From Flagellimonas yonaguniensis (lineage in GTDB: Bacteria; Bacteroidota; Bacteroidia; Flavobacteriales; Flavobacteriaceae): DNA of 64,000 bases. The notes beneath the pieces were generated by a model. It saw only the letters and a program-made list of their open reading frames with translations, was not told where the DNA came from and did not search any database. Within the stretch, counting starts at the first letter, position 1, and each line of letters begins with the position of its first letter. The stretch is from assembly GCF_029193885.1 (NCBI RefSeq), contig NZ_JARFVB010000002.1, positions 186,001 to 250,000 on the forward strand, given 5' to 3'. Shown one piece after another: positions 1-9,691 of this stretch. The translations under genes were made by a program, and so were the position numbers.

Positions 1-1014
1 CTTGTCCAAAAATGCCTGTTTCACGTTATTCTCCATATCCTCCGTTATCATGGCCACCATACAGCCACCACCTCCAGAACCGATGATTTTTGCTCCTAAA
101 GCGCCAGCATCACGGGCAGCATCCATCATCCCCACCATTTCCAAAGGTGTATTTTTGATTTCATTTTGGAGAATGATTTGGTGCTGGTTCATTAAATCCC
201 CCAAAAGTTGGATGTTCGGATTTGGATTCAACAATTCTTTTTTTGCTTCCAATGTGATGTGATAGTTATAAATAGTGGCGTACCAATATCCTTGAAGCTC
301 CTTGGGCACTAGATTGACATATTTTTGATAATCCTCCAAGACGGCATGCTCCAAATCAAATTCCGGATAAACGTTTTTAACAGCAGCCACAGCCTTTTGT
401 GCATACACCCTAGCATTTTTCAATACTTCCAAGGTTTTTTTGGGCACGCCGGACTCCGCCACCAGCAACTTTCCCAAATTGGCACTGAGGCGGGTAGTTT
501 CTCCACTCTGGGTATCAATATAGATCAATCCCTTTTGTGCAATGGTATACTGATCCATTAAACCTCCAGGCTGATCAAAGAACAACACTTCTGCCTCATA
601 GGCCCATCTCCCAATTTGATGATCACTGATTTCTTCGGATTTTCCTTGTGCTGCGATCAAAAAACGAATCCAAGCCACCACTAACGCAGAGGAACTGGAA
701 AGCCCAGCATTCACAGGGATGTTTCCTGAAATCTCTATATAGTAACCTTGATCAAACTGAAAACCTTGCCTTTTTAATACAGCCATTACCGATCTAAAGT
801 AATCATCGGCTTGAATCCGGATCAAATCATCATCCAGTGCAATGGAGGTTTCCACTTCGAGGTCCAACAACTTTAAAAGGTATGCATTATCGGTATTGGG
901 ACTTGCTTTTATATTGATGTATCGGTCAATGGTTCCCGCGATAACGGGCAGTTCCAAATAATCCTGATGGTCGCCGTAAAAACAGATTCGGGCGGGTACT
1001 TTTATTTCAATCAT
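1..1014 (-). CDS. GHMP family sugar kinase (galactokinase-like), cut by window edge
   Basis: ATP-dependent small-molecule kinase of the GHMP superfamily, acting in the cytoplasm, most likely on a sugar. The frame is open through base 1, so 338 residues are visible and the C-terminus is missing. The N-terminal stretch KVPARICFYGDHQDY sits where galactokinases carry the GEHxDY sugar loop. NAGLSSSSA near residue 102 is the ATP-binding motif 2, and IIGSGGGGCMVAM near residue 310 is motif 3. The start is the ATG at 1014, 13 bases after the stop of the GH109-like gene on the same strand, so the two are probably co-transcribed. That neighbour suggests an amino-sugar or galactose-type substrate, which is inference. 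Mevalonate or heptose kinases are less likely because of the DHQDY loop. Confidence 0.85.
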   Translation of the reverse strand, partial: MIEIKVPARICFYGDHQDYLELPVIAGTIDRYINIKASPNTDNAYLLKLLDLEVETSIALDDDLIRIQADDYFRSVMAVLKRQGFQFDQGYYIEISGNIPVNAGLSSSSALVVAWIRFLIAAQGKSEEISDHQIGRWAYEAEVLFFDQPGGLMDQYTIAQKGLIYIDTQSGETTRLSANLGKLLVAESGVPKKTLEVLKNARVYAQKAVAAVKNVYPEFDLEHAVLEDYQKYVNLVPKELQGYWYATIYNYHITLEAKKELLNPNPNIQLLGDLMNQHQIILQNEIKNTPLEMVGMMDAARDAGALGAKIIGSGGGGCMVAMITEDMENNVKQAFLDK

Positions 1015-1027
1015 TGGTCCGGTCTAC

Positions 1028-2416
1028 TTAGCTTACAATTTGCAACGGTTCGGTATCCTTCCAATTGCCTCGGGTAAAATCGGGAAAAGGTTGTGGTGCA
1101 CCGCCACTGGCCACGGAACGTTCACTCAATGGGGAAACAGCGCTCCACAAACATCCTTCATAAACATTTTGGTCCAACGGCAAGCCTTTTTGCAGGCATT
1201 CCACAATGCGGTACACCATGATTCCGTCCATACCTCCATGTCCACTGCCTTTAGCTGCTTCATTCAGTCGTTTATAGAGGGGATGATCATATTTTTCGTA
1301 CAATTTTTCGAGCTGTTCTCCTTGCACCCAAGAGTGGTGGTTCTTGGTAATGCCCAAAACACCCCCCTCCAAAGCAACCCGCGTAGGAAATCCAGCCAGT
1401 GTGCCTTTGGTTCCTTGTACCAAATTCAATCGGGAATAGGGTCGTGGGCTTGTTTCATCCCATTGTACCATTATGGTCTTGCCCATGGTGGTTTTAATAA
1501 TCGATGTATTCAAATCCCCACCTTTAAAATCGAGTTGGTTCCATTTATGATCCGCAGGATAATTTTTCTCGGCATATAACGCCCTCCCTCTTGCTGGTGT
1601 GGAAAAAGAAACCAAGCTACCAAAAGTATCCTCCCGTCTTGCCAATTTCATGTATTGGGCCACGGGTCCCAAACCATGGGTGGGGTACAGGTTTCCGTTA
1701 CGGTTGGCATAGTGGTATGTCCGCCAAGAGCCCGTACCTCGCTCCTGCTCTTCCATTTGCCAGCGCAATTCGTGGATATAGGCTGCTTCACCATGCAAGA
1801 TTTCCCCAATCACACCTTGTCGGCACATATTGAGAAACATCAATTCATCTCGACTGTAGTTGACATTTTCCAACATCATGCAATGCTTTTGGGTGCGCTC
1901 ACTGGCATCCACAATATCCCACATATCCTGAATGGTGGTGGCCATGGGCACCTCGACAAACGCATGCGCCCCATGCTCCATGGCACCAATGGCCATCGGT
2001 GCATGATTGGCCCAGTTGGTGGCAATGAACACCACATCGGGCCTTACTTCCTTTAGCATGGTCCGCCATTTATCTTCGTCTCCCCAATATTGGGCGATGT
2101 TTTTATGTCGATTATCCCCCGTGGCATCCTTTACCCATTGGGTCTTTTCTTTTACCAAATCCTCATAAAGATCACAGATGGCAACCACTTCGGTCCCTTC
2201 CAAAGCGGCGAAGAACTTGGCATGGGTTCCTCCCCTGGCACCTACTCCCACGAATGCAGCACGAACCTTTTCCAATTTGGGAGCCGAATATCCGCCCATA
2301 TAAGTCGAAGAAAAAGGTCTTTCAGAATTGGCTTTTAAATAGGTTGGGGCTATGGAAACTGCAGCTGCGGTCAACGAAGTTTTTTGGATAAAACTTCTTC
2401 TATCGAGGTTTTTCAT
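1028..2416 (-). CDS. GH109-like Gfo/Idh/MocA protein (putative alpha-N-acetylgalactosaminidase)
   Basis: Predicted exported NAD-binding protein of 462 residues in the Gfo/Idh/MocA fold. It most resembles glycoside hydrolase family 109, whose founding members remove alpha-linked N-acetylgalactosamine through an NAD-dependent mechanism. A twin-arginine signal (DRRSFIQKTSLTAAAVS) starts at residue 5. VGVGARGGTH near residue 60 is the Rossmann dinucleotide loop, and EVPMATT is the region equivalent to the EKP motif of the oxidoreductases. GNLYPTHGLGPVAQYM is the stretch that recalls GH109. The ATG at 2416 is preferred over an upstream TTG because the Tat signal begins there. It sits directly upstream of a GHMP kinase. 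Substrate is unproven; a plain dehydrogenase of the same fold is the alternative. Confidence 0.85.
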   Translation of the reverse strand: MKNLDRRSFIQKTSLTAAAVSIAPTYLKANSERPFSSTYMGGYSAPKLEKVRAAFVGVGARGGTHAKFFAALEGTEVVAICDLYEDLVKEKTQWVKDATGDNRHKNIAQYWGDEDKWRTMLKEVRPDVVFIATNWANHAPMAIGAMEHGAHAFVEVPMATTIQDMWDIVDASERTQKHCMMLENVNYSRDELMFLNMCRQGVIGEILHGEAAYIHELRWQMEEQERGTGSWRTYHYANRNGNLYPTHGLGPVAQYMKLARREDTFGSLVSFSTPARGRALYAEKNYPADHKWNQLDFKGGDLNTSIIKTTMGKTIMVQWDETSPRPYSRLNLVQGTKGTLAGFPTRVALEGGVLGITKNHHSWVQGEQLEKLYEKYDHPLYKRLNEAAKGSGHGGMDGIMVYRIVECLQKGLPLDQNVYEGCLWSAVSPLSERSVASGGAPQPFPDFTRGNWKDTEPLQIVS

Positions 2417-2521
2417 TGGTTTTAAAGTCAATTGGTTATTATGCCTTCCAAAGTATGAAAAATAAAAAGAAAAGGGAAGCGCACTTCCCTTTTCAAAATC
2501 AACATACCATGTATTTCTTGG

Positions 2522-5146
2522 TTATTGCAAACTCGCCAAACTCTTTTCCAAAGTTTCGATTTTTGCCTCGGCATCGGCGGCTTTTTTACGCTCCATAGCC
2601 ACTACTTTTTCCGGTGCATTGTTCACAAAACGTTCATTGCTCAACTTCTTTTCCACAGATTTTAAAAATCCTTTGGTATAATTGAGTTCTTCTGTAATCT
2701 TGGCAATTTCAGCTTCAACATCAATAGCACCACTTATCGGAATAAAGTATTCGTTACTTTTTACCCTGAAAGTAAGGGCTCCGTCCAAACTGGCACCGAC
2801 CGACTCCATCTTTGAGAGGTTTCCTAATTTCAGGATAATGGCATCCATCTGCGTTCCCATCCCTTCGGCATTCAGCATAAAGAGTTCCAATGCATCCTTT
2901 TGAGGGATGTTTTTTTCCTTTCTGATGGTCCGTATTCCCGAAATCACTTCAGAGGCAAATTCAAAATCCGCTATCAAGGCTGAATTCACTTCTTTGGCTT
3001 CTGGCCACTTGGCCACAATCAAGGCATCCTCTGGTGTCCGCTCGGCGATATGCTGCCAGACTTCTTCCGTTAAGAACGGCATGAATGGATGCAACAATTT
3101 CAAGTTTTCTTCAAAAAGACCCAATACCTCATCATACGTTTTTTGGTCGATGGGCTTTTGATACTCAGGTTTCACAATTTCCAACAACCAAGAGCAGAAA
3201 TCGTCCCATACCAATTTATATGTGGCCATTAAAGCATCGGAAATACGGTATTTGGAGAAATGGTCTTCTATTTCCACCAAAGTTTGATTGAACTTGGCCT
3301 TGTACCACTCAATTCCCTTTTGTGCCGCTTCAGGCTGCGGGATATCTGCCACTTCCCATCCTTTTACCAAACGGAAGGCGTTCCATATTTTATTGGCAAA
3401 ATTTGCTCCTTGCTGGCAAAGTGCCTCATCGAACATGATATCATTTCCAGCCGATGAGCTCAACAATAGTCCAACGCGTACACCATCTGCCCCAAAATCC
3501 TCAATGAGTTTAAGAGCATCGGGGGAATTACCCAATTGTTTGGACATCTTTCTACGTTGTTTATCCCTGACAAGCCCCGTAAAATAGACATTTTCAAAAG
3601 GTCGTTTTCCCCTGTATTCATACCCTGCCATAATCATTCTGGCCACCCAAAAGAATATGATATCAGGGGCCGTTACCAAATCATTGGTAGGGTAATAGTA
3701 ATTTACTTCTTCATTGTCAGGGTCCAAGATTCCCCCAAACACACTGATGGGCCATAACCAAGAAGAAAACCAAGTATCCAGTACATCACGGTCTTGTAGC
3801 AAGTCGGTTGCTTCTATGTTCGGTTTTATGGCTCTTGCCAGTTTCAATGCTTCTTCTGGAGATTCGGCAACCACAAAATCCTCCTTGCCGTCGCCATAAT
3901 AATATGCGGGAATTTGATGACCCCACCACAATTGACGTGAAATATTCCAATCACGAATGCCTTCCATCCAATGGCGATAAGTATTTTCAAACTTTTTCGG
4001 GAAAAATTTGATGTCGTTTGTAGTAAATACGCTTTCCAGGGCAGGTTTGGCCAGATTTTCCATTTTTAGGAACCATTGGTCCGAAAGTCTTGGCTCGATT
4101 ACTGCTTTGGTCCTTTCCGATGTGCCTACTTTATTGATATGCTGTTCGGTTTTTACCAAATACCCCTTCTCTTCCAACTCCTTGGAAATTTCTTTCCGAA
4201 CCACAAAACGGTCCTTTCCTTCGTAATGAAGTCCGAATGAATTCAGGGTAGCGTCCTCATTAAAAATATCAACCACTTCAAGGTTATGCTTATCCCCAAG
4301 ATTTTTATCGTTCTCGTCGTGCGCAGGTGTAACCTTAAGGCATCCCGTACCAAATTCCATATCCACATATTCATCCTCAATAATGGGGATCACCCTATCG
4401 CAAATGGGCACTATGGCCTTTTTGCCACGCAAATGACGGTATCTTTCATCATTTGGGTTGATGCAAATCGCGGTATCGCCCAAAATAGTCTCTGGACGAG
4501 TGGTGGCAATGGTCACTTTTTCTTCAGAATCTTCAATGGCGTAGGACAAATAGTATAGATTACCCTGTCTTTCTTCATAGATCACTTCCTCATCAGAGAG
4601 AGTGGTCTTGGCCTCAGGGTCCCAGTTAACCATTCGGTATCCCCTGTAAATCAGTCCTTTTTTGTATAGATCAACAAAAACCTTGATCACGGAGGCCGAC
4701 ATGTCCTCGTCCATGGTGAACTTGGTGCGGTCCCAATCACAGGACGCCCCCAATTTTTTCAACTGTTGAAGGATTACGCCTCCATATTCATCGGTCCAAT
4801 CCCAAGCATGTTTCAAAAATTCTTCACGGGATAATTTTGACTTGTCGATGCCATCGGCCTTTAGCTTAGCAACCACTTTGGCCTCAGTGGCTATGGATGC
4901 ATGGTCCATTCCCGGGACCCAACAGGCATTCTTCCCCAATAGTCTCGCTCTACGGACAAGAACATCTTGTAGGGTATTATTGAGCATGTGCCCCATATGG
5001 AGCACTCCAGTAACATTTGGGGGAGGTATTACTATGGTGTACGGCTCCCTTTCATCTGGTTTGGAGCTAAAATAATCGTGCTCGGACCAGTAGGCATACC
5101 AATGTTCTTCAACCCTTTTTGGGTCATATTTTGATGGGATTTCCAT
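2522..5146 (-). CDS. valS: Valine--tRNA ligase
   Basis: Charges tRNA-Val with valine in the cytoplasm; class I aminoacyl-tRNA synthetase with an editing domain. The 874 residues match the usual bacterial length. The HIGH signature appears as HMGH in [16 protein letters not shown] near residue 50. The KMSKS loop is [28 protein letters not shown] marks the editing domain and [14 protein letters not shown] the active-site region. The C-terminus ends in the ValS coiled coil ([16 protein letters not shown] onward). The ATG at 5146 gives the normal N-terminus ([16 protein letters not shown]). The gene stands alone, with 105 bases to the GH109-like gene downstream and the divergent DUF1573 gene upstream. 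Confidence 0.97.
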   Translation of the reverse strand: MEIPSKYDPKRVEEHWYAYWSEHDYFSSKPDEREPYTIVIPPPNVTGVLHMGHMLNNTLQDVLVRRARLLGKNACWVPGMDHASIATEAKVVAKLKADGIDKSKLSREEFLKHAWDWTDEYGGVILQQLKKLGASCDWDRTKFTMDEDMSASVIKVFVDLYKKGLIYRGYRMVNWDPEAKTTLSDEEVIYEERQGNLYYLSYAIEDSEEKVTIATTRPETILGDTAICINPNDERYRHLRGKKAIVPICDRVIPIIEDEYVDMEFGTGCLKVTPAHDENDKNLGDKHNLEVVDIFNEDATLNSFGLHYEGKDRFVVRKEISKELEEKGYLVKTEQHINKVGTSERTKAVIEPRLSDQWFLKMENLAKPALESVFTTNDIKFFPKKFENTYRHWMEGIRDWNISRQLWWGHQIPAYYYGDGKEDFVVAESPEEALKLARAIKPNIEATDLLQDRDVLDTWFSSWLWPISVFGGILDPDNEEVNYYYPTNDLVTAPDIIFFWVARMIMAGYEYRGKRPFENVYFTGLVRDKQRRKMSKQLGNSPDALKLIEDFGADGVRVGLLLSSSAGNDIMFDEALCQQGANFANKIWNAFRLVKGWEVADIPQPEAAQKGIEWYKAKFNQTLVEIEDHFSKYRISDALMATYKLVWDDFCSWLLEIVKPEYQKPIDQKTYDEVLGLFEENLKLLHPFMPFLTEEVWQHIAERTPEDALIVAKWPEAKEVNSALIADFEFASEVISGIRTIRKEKNIPQKDALELFMLNAEGMGTQMDAIILKLGNLSKMESVGASLDGALTFRVKSNEYFIPISGAIDVEAEIAKITEELNYTKGFLKSVEKKLSNERFVNNAPEKVVAMERKKAADAEAKIETLEKSLASLQ

Positions 5147-5314
5147 TTTTCGGTACAGTTTTTGTTTAATTGAACTGTGATTGGATTTTTGAAGGGGAAG
5201 CCAAATGTTAATTTTTCGCTATTCTTCGGATTAGAGCCAATCCAGAAATACGAAACAAAAATAAGTAACGTTATTCTATAACAAAAGAATTTTGGATGCA
5301 GGTATCAAAACATC

Positions 5315-5322
5315 TACATTTG
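5315..5322 (+). promoter_or_regulatory. Bacteroidota-type promoter for the DUF1573 gene
   Basis: TACATTTG matches the -7 consensus TAnnTTTG. A TTG at 5292-5294 lies 20 bases upstream, the expected -33 spacing. The ATG at 5344 follows 21 bases after the motif. Confidence 0.6.
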
Positions 5323-5343
5323 AAATTTACCCAAAAACCAAAA

Positions 5344-5730
5344 ATGATGAAAAAAACTGTACTCATGCTGTTTGTAGGGCTTTTATCCTTAGGGGTATAC
5401 GCTCAGGAAACTGCTAAAATCGAATTTAAGAGCGAGACCATTGATTACGGAGAAATCGAAAGAGGAAGTGATGGTATTCGTGTTTTTGAGTTTACCAACA
5501 CTGGTAATGCCCCTTTGGTCATCAGCAATGTAAGATCGAGCTGTGGGTGTACTATCCCCAAAAAACCGGAAGAACCGATTATGCCTGGAAAAACAGGTAA
5601 AATCGAAGTAAAATATGACACCAACAGAGTTGGCCCGATCAGAAAGGCCATCACTGTGACCTCCAATGCGGATACTCCGACGAAAGTCCTTAAAATCAAA
5701 GGTACCGTTAAGAATCCAGGAGCGAAGTAA
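5344..5730 (+). CDS. DUF1573 domain exported protein
   Basis: Small exported protein of 128 residues with one DUF1573 domain, an Ig-like fold abundant in Bacteroidota. No biochemical role is established. A signal peptide (KKTVLMLFVGLLSLGVYAQ) is followed by the domain, which shows the family hallmarks FEFTNTGNAPLVI, SSCGCTIP and PGKTGKIEVKYDT. I chose the ATG at 5344, which begins MMKKTVLML, rather than the in-frame start at 5296: the signal peptide starts there and a good promoter lies between the two. It is a single-gene unit ended by a strong hairpin. Confidence 0.9.
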   Translation: MMKKTVLMLFVGLLSLGVYAQETAKIEFKSETIDYGEIERGSDGIRVFEFTNTGNAPLVISNVRSSCGCTIPKKPEEPIMPGKTGKIEVKYDTNRVGPIRKAITVTSNADTPTKVLKIKGTVKNPGAK

Positions 5731-5751
5731 GTAAAAAGAAAATTATATTTT

Positions 5752-5784
5752 AAAGCCCTAAAACCAGTTGGTTTTGGGGCTTTT
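5752..5784. terminator. Bidirectional terminator between convergent genes
   Basis: A 14-base-pair stem (AAAGCCCTAAAACC with GGTTTTGGGGCTTT, one G-U wobble) closes a 4-base AGTT loop. It is flanked by T-rich sequence on both sides and sits between the ends of the DUF1573 gene (+) and the protease gene (-). Confidence 0.85.
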
Positions 5785-5789
5785 ACTTT

Positions 5790-7133
5790 TTAGTCATCGT
5801 CAAACATCTTTTTCAGGACAAAGGTAAACAGTAGGTCCCTGTTGTATCGTTCAATCAGTACCTTTATCCGTTTTCCTTCCCGTTCGTTCAACATTTTAAG
5901 GATTTCTTGGAGTTTGTATCGGTGCACTCGTTTTCCGTTTACTGCGAGAATCACATCCCCCTCACGGAGACCCGCTTCTGCCGCAGGGCTTCCTGCACGG
6001 ATACCAGATACCACAATTTCGGGCACAAGACTCAGCCTTGTTTTGTTTTCCAATAGGATTTGGACATTCCCAAAGGCATCCTGTTCATCGCTTTTAACCA
6101 CACCATTCCCATTGGCAATACTTTCTGCAATGTACCTAAGTCCATTGTGCTGTAAATCTATCCCTGCCAAATTGTATTGAAAGGGCTCTTTAAAGTTCCC
6201 GTTCTTTTTTAAAGTGATCAAGCCCCGAGAATAATCGAAAACCATATTAAAGCGTTTCAACAACTCTCCCCCAACACTTCCGTTACGATCACTCAGGCTG
6301 TCCAGGCCCTTAAAAGATTCACGGTAGGGAAAAGCCACTTTAGCTTCATTCAATTCAAAATCCCCTATCCGAATCCCATTGATCTTGCTGCGTTTTCCAA
6401 AAATATCCCCACTGAGGCCATGCCCCAAAAGATCTTCGTAATTTTTTTCCGGTACCTCAAGTCCTTTGGTGGGCTGATGAAACAACCACAAGGCATCACT
6501 ACTCCCGGTATCAACCAATAATTTGACCGGGACATTTGCAGTATCCTTCATTAAGACGGTGGCTTGCATATACGCCTTCCGCCCTTCGACCATTAAGGGA
6601 ATGGTCTGTGTTTTTCGTCTATCCCTGTATGTATATCGTTCTGGGTTGTGCAGTATTATTCTTTTTGAAGCATAATTCACTTCAACAATAAAATCCCTAA
6701 ACAAATCATATCCCATGATTCCATGAACGGGAATACCCAAAGAGGTGGAAAAGTTTATATCCCTGTCCAAGACCACATAAAGGTCTTGGGAAAAATTCTT
6801 GGCGTCCCCGAGTTCAAATATGTTTCCTTTGGAACTCAATGCCTTCATAGGCTCTCCGCCCCCTAGACCTTGCACCGTCACTTCGGTTACATTGTTGATG
6901 GAAATGGAATCCGACTTGGACAAATTGAAAAGGATAGGCTTACTGACCCCGGAATCCAAAATAAAAGTCAATTCCGTACCATTGATCTCCACCGGAATAA
7001 TAATAAGGTTGTTGATCAACTCAAACCTAATCTTCTGGTGTTTTTCACCTTTTGGCAGTTTGTACCCTTGTGCCATAACCATAAGCGGCACAATTAAAAG
7101 AAGTGCAAAAAAGATGACATTTTTCCTCAACAT
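5790..7133 (-). CDS. Retropepsin-like aspartyl protease with PDZ domain
   Basis: Predicted periplasmic aspartic protease of 447 residues. An N-terminal hydrophobic signal (VIFFALLLIVPLMVMAQ) is followed by two aspartic-protease halves with catalytic motifs FILDSGVSKP near residue 60 and LLVDTGSSDALWL near residue 206. A C-terminal PDZ domain contains SGIRAGSPAAEAGLREGDVI and normally binds peptide ends or sets substrate access. Two Asp motifs in one chain suggest a single-chain pepsin-like arrangement, as in other Bacteroidota aspartyl protease/PDZ proteins. Start ATG at 7133. It is divergent from the aminotransferase gene. The substrate is unknown. Confidence 0.88.
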   Translation of the reverse strand: MLRKNVIFFALLLIVPLMVMAQGYKLPKGEKHQKIRFELINNLIIIPVEINGTELTFILDSGVSKPILFNLSKSDSISINNVTEVTVQGLGGGEPMKALSSKGNIFELGDAKNFSQDLYVVLDRDINFSTSLGIPVHGIMGYDLFRDFIVEVNYASKRIILHNPERYTYRDRRKTQTIPLMVEGRKAYMQATVLMKDTANVPVKLLVDTGSSDALWLFHQPTKGLEVPEKNYEDLLGHGLSGDIFGKRSKINGIRIGDFELNEAKVAFPYRESFKGLDSLSDRNGSVGGELLKRFNMVFDYSRGLITLKKNGNFKEPFQYNLAGIDLQHNGLRYIAESIANGNGVVKSDEQDAFGNVQILLENKTRLSLVPEIVVSGIRAGSPAAEAGLREGDVILAVNGKRVHRYKLQEILKMLNEREGKRIKVLIERYNRDLLFTFVLKKMFDDD

Positions 7134-7280
7134 ACCAAATTTCAGCTAGTCATACTTATTAAATATACAAATTAAGCTGTATACCAGATAGTATTTTAAC
7201 ATTTCGACAACCGCATAATTATTCAATAAAGTTGTTGTTTTCAATAATTGGTTTTCTCATTTTTGCCAAAACTTTAGTAC

Positions 7281-8474
7281 ATGCCAAGTATCTCCAAGAA
7301 AGGGACACTAATGCCCGCATCGCCCATCCGTAAATTGGTGCCCTACGCAGAGGATGCCAAAAAACGGGGAACCCAGGTAATACACCTTAATATTGGACAG
7401 CCCGATATAAAGACACCTAAAGTGGCTTTGGATGCTGTTCGCAACCACAATATCGAAGTACTTGAGTACAGCATGACCCAGGGCTCAGAGATGTATCGTC
7501 AAAAAATTGCCGCTTACTACGCCAAACAGGACATTTTGGTTGATGCGGAAGATATTATCGTGACCACAGGGGGATCGGAAGCACTGTCTTTTACCATGGG
7601 AACCATAATGGACAATGGGGATGAGATCATAATTCCAGAGCCATTTTACGCCAACTACAATGGTTTTGCCACTGCAGCGGGAGTAAACGTAAAACCCATA
7701 GCATCCTCCATTGACAATAATTTTGCGCTCCCTCCCATTTCCAAGTTCGAGGAACTCATTACCCCAAAAACCAAGGCTATTCTAATTTGCAACCCTGGAA
7801 ATCCCACGGGATACCTGTACAGCAAAGAAGAGATTCATCAATTGGCGGATTTGGTCAAAAAACACGATCTTTTTCTTGTTGCCGACGAAGTGTATAGGGA
7901 ATTTACCTATGATGGAAGGGAACACTACTCCATTCTTCAGGTTGATGGACTCGAAGAACATGCCATTGTAGTTGACTCCGTTTCCAAAAGATACAGCATG
8001 TGCGGCGCTCGAATCGGTTGTTTGATCTCCAAGAACAAACAAGTGATCAATACTGCCATGAAATTTGCCCAGGCCCGATTGTCCCCTCCGACCTTTGCCC
8101 AGATTGCAAGCGAAGCTGCTTTGGAAACACCTCAGGAGTATTTTGACAATGTAATCGAGGAATATGTTGCCCGAAGGAATCTCCTTATAACAGAGCTGAA
8201 CAAGTTGGAAGGCGTAAAAGTAGCCACCCCGCAAGGTGCCTTTTACTGTGTCGTCGAACTTCCCGTTGAAGATGCGGACCACTTTGCACAATGGTTACTG
8301 GAAAGTTTTGAAGTTGATGAAAAAACCGTAATGGTAGCCCCAGCAGCAGGTTTTTACGCTACGCCTGGATTGGGAAAAAATCAAATAAGAATTGCCTATG
8401 TGCTCGAAAAAGAGCAACTTGTAAAGGCCGTCCAAATTTTGGGCAAGGCCTTAACCAAGTACAACGCCCAGTGA
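7281..8474 (+). CDS. Class I/II pyridoxal-phosphate aminotransferase
   Basis: Fold-type I PLP aminotransferase of 397 residues that moves amino groups between an amino acid and a 2-oxo acid in the cytoplasm. VTTGGSEALSFTMG near residue 95 binds the cofactor phosphate. LICNPGNPTGYLYS and VADEVYREFTYDG are the conserved Asn and Asp/Tyr segments. DSVSKRYSMCGARIG carries the PLP-binding lysine, and IRIAYVLEKEQ has the C-terminal substrate-carboxylate Arg. The family annotation would be aspartate or alanine aminotransferase; the sequence does not let me choose. Its stop overlaps the GTG start of murB by 4 bases, so the two are translationally coupled. Confidence 0.92.
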   Translation: MPSISKKGTLMPASPIRKLVPYAEDAKKRGTQVIHLNIGQPDIKTPKVALDAVRNHNIEVLEYSMTQGSEMYRQKIAAYYAKQDILVDAEDIIVTTGGSEALSFTMGTIMDNGDEIIIPEPFYANYNGFATAAGVNVKPIASSIDNNFALPPISKFEELITPKTKAILICNPGNPTGYLYSKEEIHQLADLVKKHDLFLVADEVYREFTYDGREHYSILQVDGLEEHAIVVDSVSKRYSMCGARIGCLISKNKQVINTAMKFAQARLSPPTFAQIASEAALETPQEYFDNVIEEYVARRNLLITELNKLEGVKVATPQGAFYCVVELPVEDADHFAQWLLESFEVDEKTVMVAPAAGFYATPGLGKNQIRIAYVLEKEQLVKAVQILGKALTKYNAQ

Positions 8475-9487
8475 ACATTCAGGAAAACATATCCTTAAAA
8501 AGCCACAATACCTTTGGTATTGATGTAAAGGCAAGGTTTTTTGTTGAGATTACCGGATTGGTCCAACTCCAAAAAGCACTGGAACTCAAGGCATATCCCA
8601 AAAAGTTCATCATCAGCGGAGGAAGCAATATGCTACTTACCCAAGATATTGATGCGCTGGTAATGCACATCCAACTGAAAGGCATTACCGTTGTCGAGGA
8701 AGATGAGGATAACGTTGAAGTCAAGGTAATGGCCGGCGAGAATTGGCACGAACTGGTCATGTGGAGTTTGAAACATGGTTATGGTGGTCTGGAAAATCTT
8801 TCTTTGATTCCCGGTAATGTGGGTACGGCCCCCATCCAAAACATTGGCGCCTACGGTGTGGAACTCAAAGATGTTTTTGTGAGCTGCGCCGCCATGGATG
8901 TGAAAACAGGGGAACTGGAAGGTTTTGACAACGAAGCCTGCGAGTTTGGCTATAGGGATTCCATTTTCAAAAACAAGGCCAAAGGGAAATACATTATTAC
9001 ATCAGTGGTCTTAAAGCTGACCAAAAAAAATCATGTGCTCCATACAGGCTACGGTTCCATTGAAAATGAACTGAAGAACAGAGGAATCGTTCATCCGACC
9101 ATTCAGGATATTTCAGATGCTGTAATCGCCATTCGAAAAAGTAAATTGCCCGACCCCAAGGAAATTGGAAACAGTGGCAGTTTTTTCAAAAACCCGATCA
9201 TTTCCAAAAAGGCCTTTGACAAGTTCATCAAAAAAAATCCCAATGCCCCTTCTTATGAGATGGATGAGAATCACTATAAAATCCCAGCTGGTTGGCTCAT
9301 AGAGCAATGTGGTTTTAAAGGAAAGCGTTTCGGAGATGCCGGTGTACACGAGAAACAGGCCTTGGTTTTGGTAAATCACGGGAATGCATCGGGTAAGGAA
9401 ATTTTGGAATTGGCCCAAAAAATTCAGGAAGAGGTACAAAAAACCTTCAAAATAAAGATTCAACCAGAGGTGAACATAATAAAATAA
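8471..9487 (+). CDS. murB: UDP-N-acetylmuramate dehydrogenase
   Basis: Reduces UDP-GlcNAc-enolpyruvate to UDP-MurNAc with NADPH and FAD, the second committed step of peptidoglycan synthesis, in the cytoplasm. The 338 residues match the type I (E. coli-like) enzyme. KSHNTFGIDVKA is the N-terminal family signature. GGSNMLLTQD and IPGNVGTAPIQNIGAYG are the FAD-binding segments. GNSGSFFKNP holds the catalytic Ser, and PAGWLIEQCGFKGKR with the Glu of QPEVNII near the end complete the active site. It starts with GTG, overlapping the aminotransferase stop as GTGA. An inverted repeat covers the stop codon. Confidence 0.95.
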   Translation: MNIQENISLKSHNTFGIDVKARFFVEITGLVQLQKALELKAYPKKFIISGGSNMLLTQDIDALVMHIQLKGITVVEEDEDNVEVKVMAGENWHELVMWSLKHGYGGLENLSLIPGNVGTAPIQNIGAYGVELKDVFVSCAAMDVKTGELEGFDNEACEFGYRDSIFKNKAKGKYIITSVVLKLTKKNHVLHTGYGSIENELKNRGIVHPTIQDISDAVIAIRKSKLPDPKEIGNSGSFFKNPIISKKAFDKFIKKNPNAPSYEMDENHYKIPAGWLIEQCGFKGKRFGDAGVHEKQALVLVNHGNASGKEILELAQKIQEEVQKTFKIKIQPEVNIIK

Positions 9488-9518
9488 CCCTCGCATTGAA
9501 ACCAATAACGAGGGTTAT
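9484..9518 (+). terminator. Inverted repeat over the murB stop codon, possible terminator
   Basis: Perfect 10-base-pair arms (ATAACCCTCG and CGAGGGTTAT) with a 15-base loop begin inside the last murB codons. No T-run follows, so termination is possible but not assured. Confidence 0.45.
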
Positions 9519-9615
9519 ACCAAACCAAACTAACCAAATTTATAATATATTGTCAGGGTTATCACACCCCTTGTTTCTTTTCAAAATCAACTAACACAAA
9601 ATGCTTTTTCTGTCT

Positions 9616-9623
9616 TAGCTTTG
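9616..9623 (+). promoter_or_regulatory. Candidate -7 element for the sigma/anti-sigma operon
   Basis: TAGCTTTG fits TAnnTTTG and lies 69 bases before the sigma factor ATG. I do not see a convincing -33 TTG. An autoregulated ECF promoter elsewhere in 9520-9690 is equally possible. Confidence 0.35.
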
Positions 9624-9691
9624 TCTTATATACGAGATAAATCCTATTTTAGATTTTGGCCCCCTAAAAAATTTTACCAAAAGCATCATAA

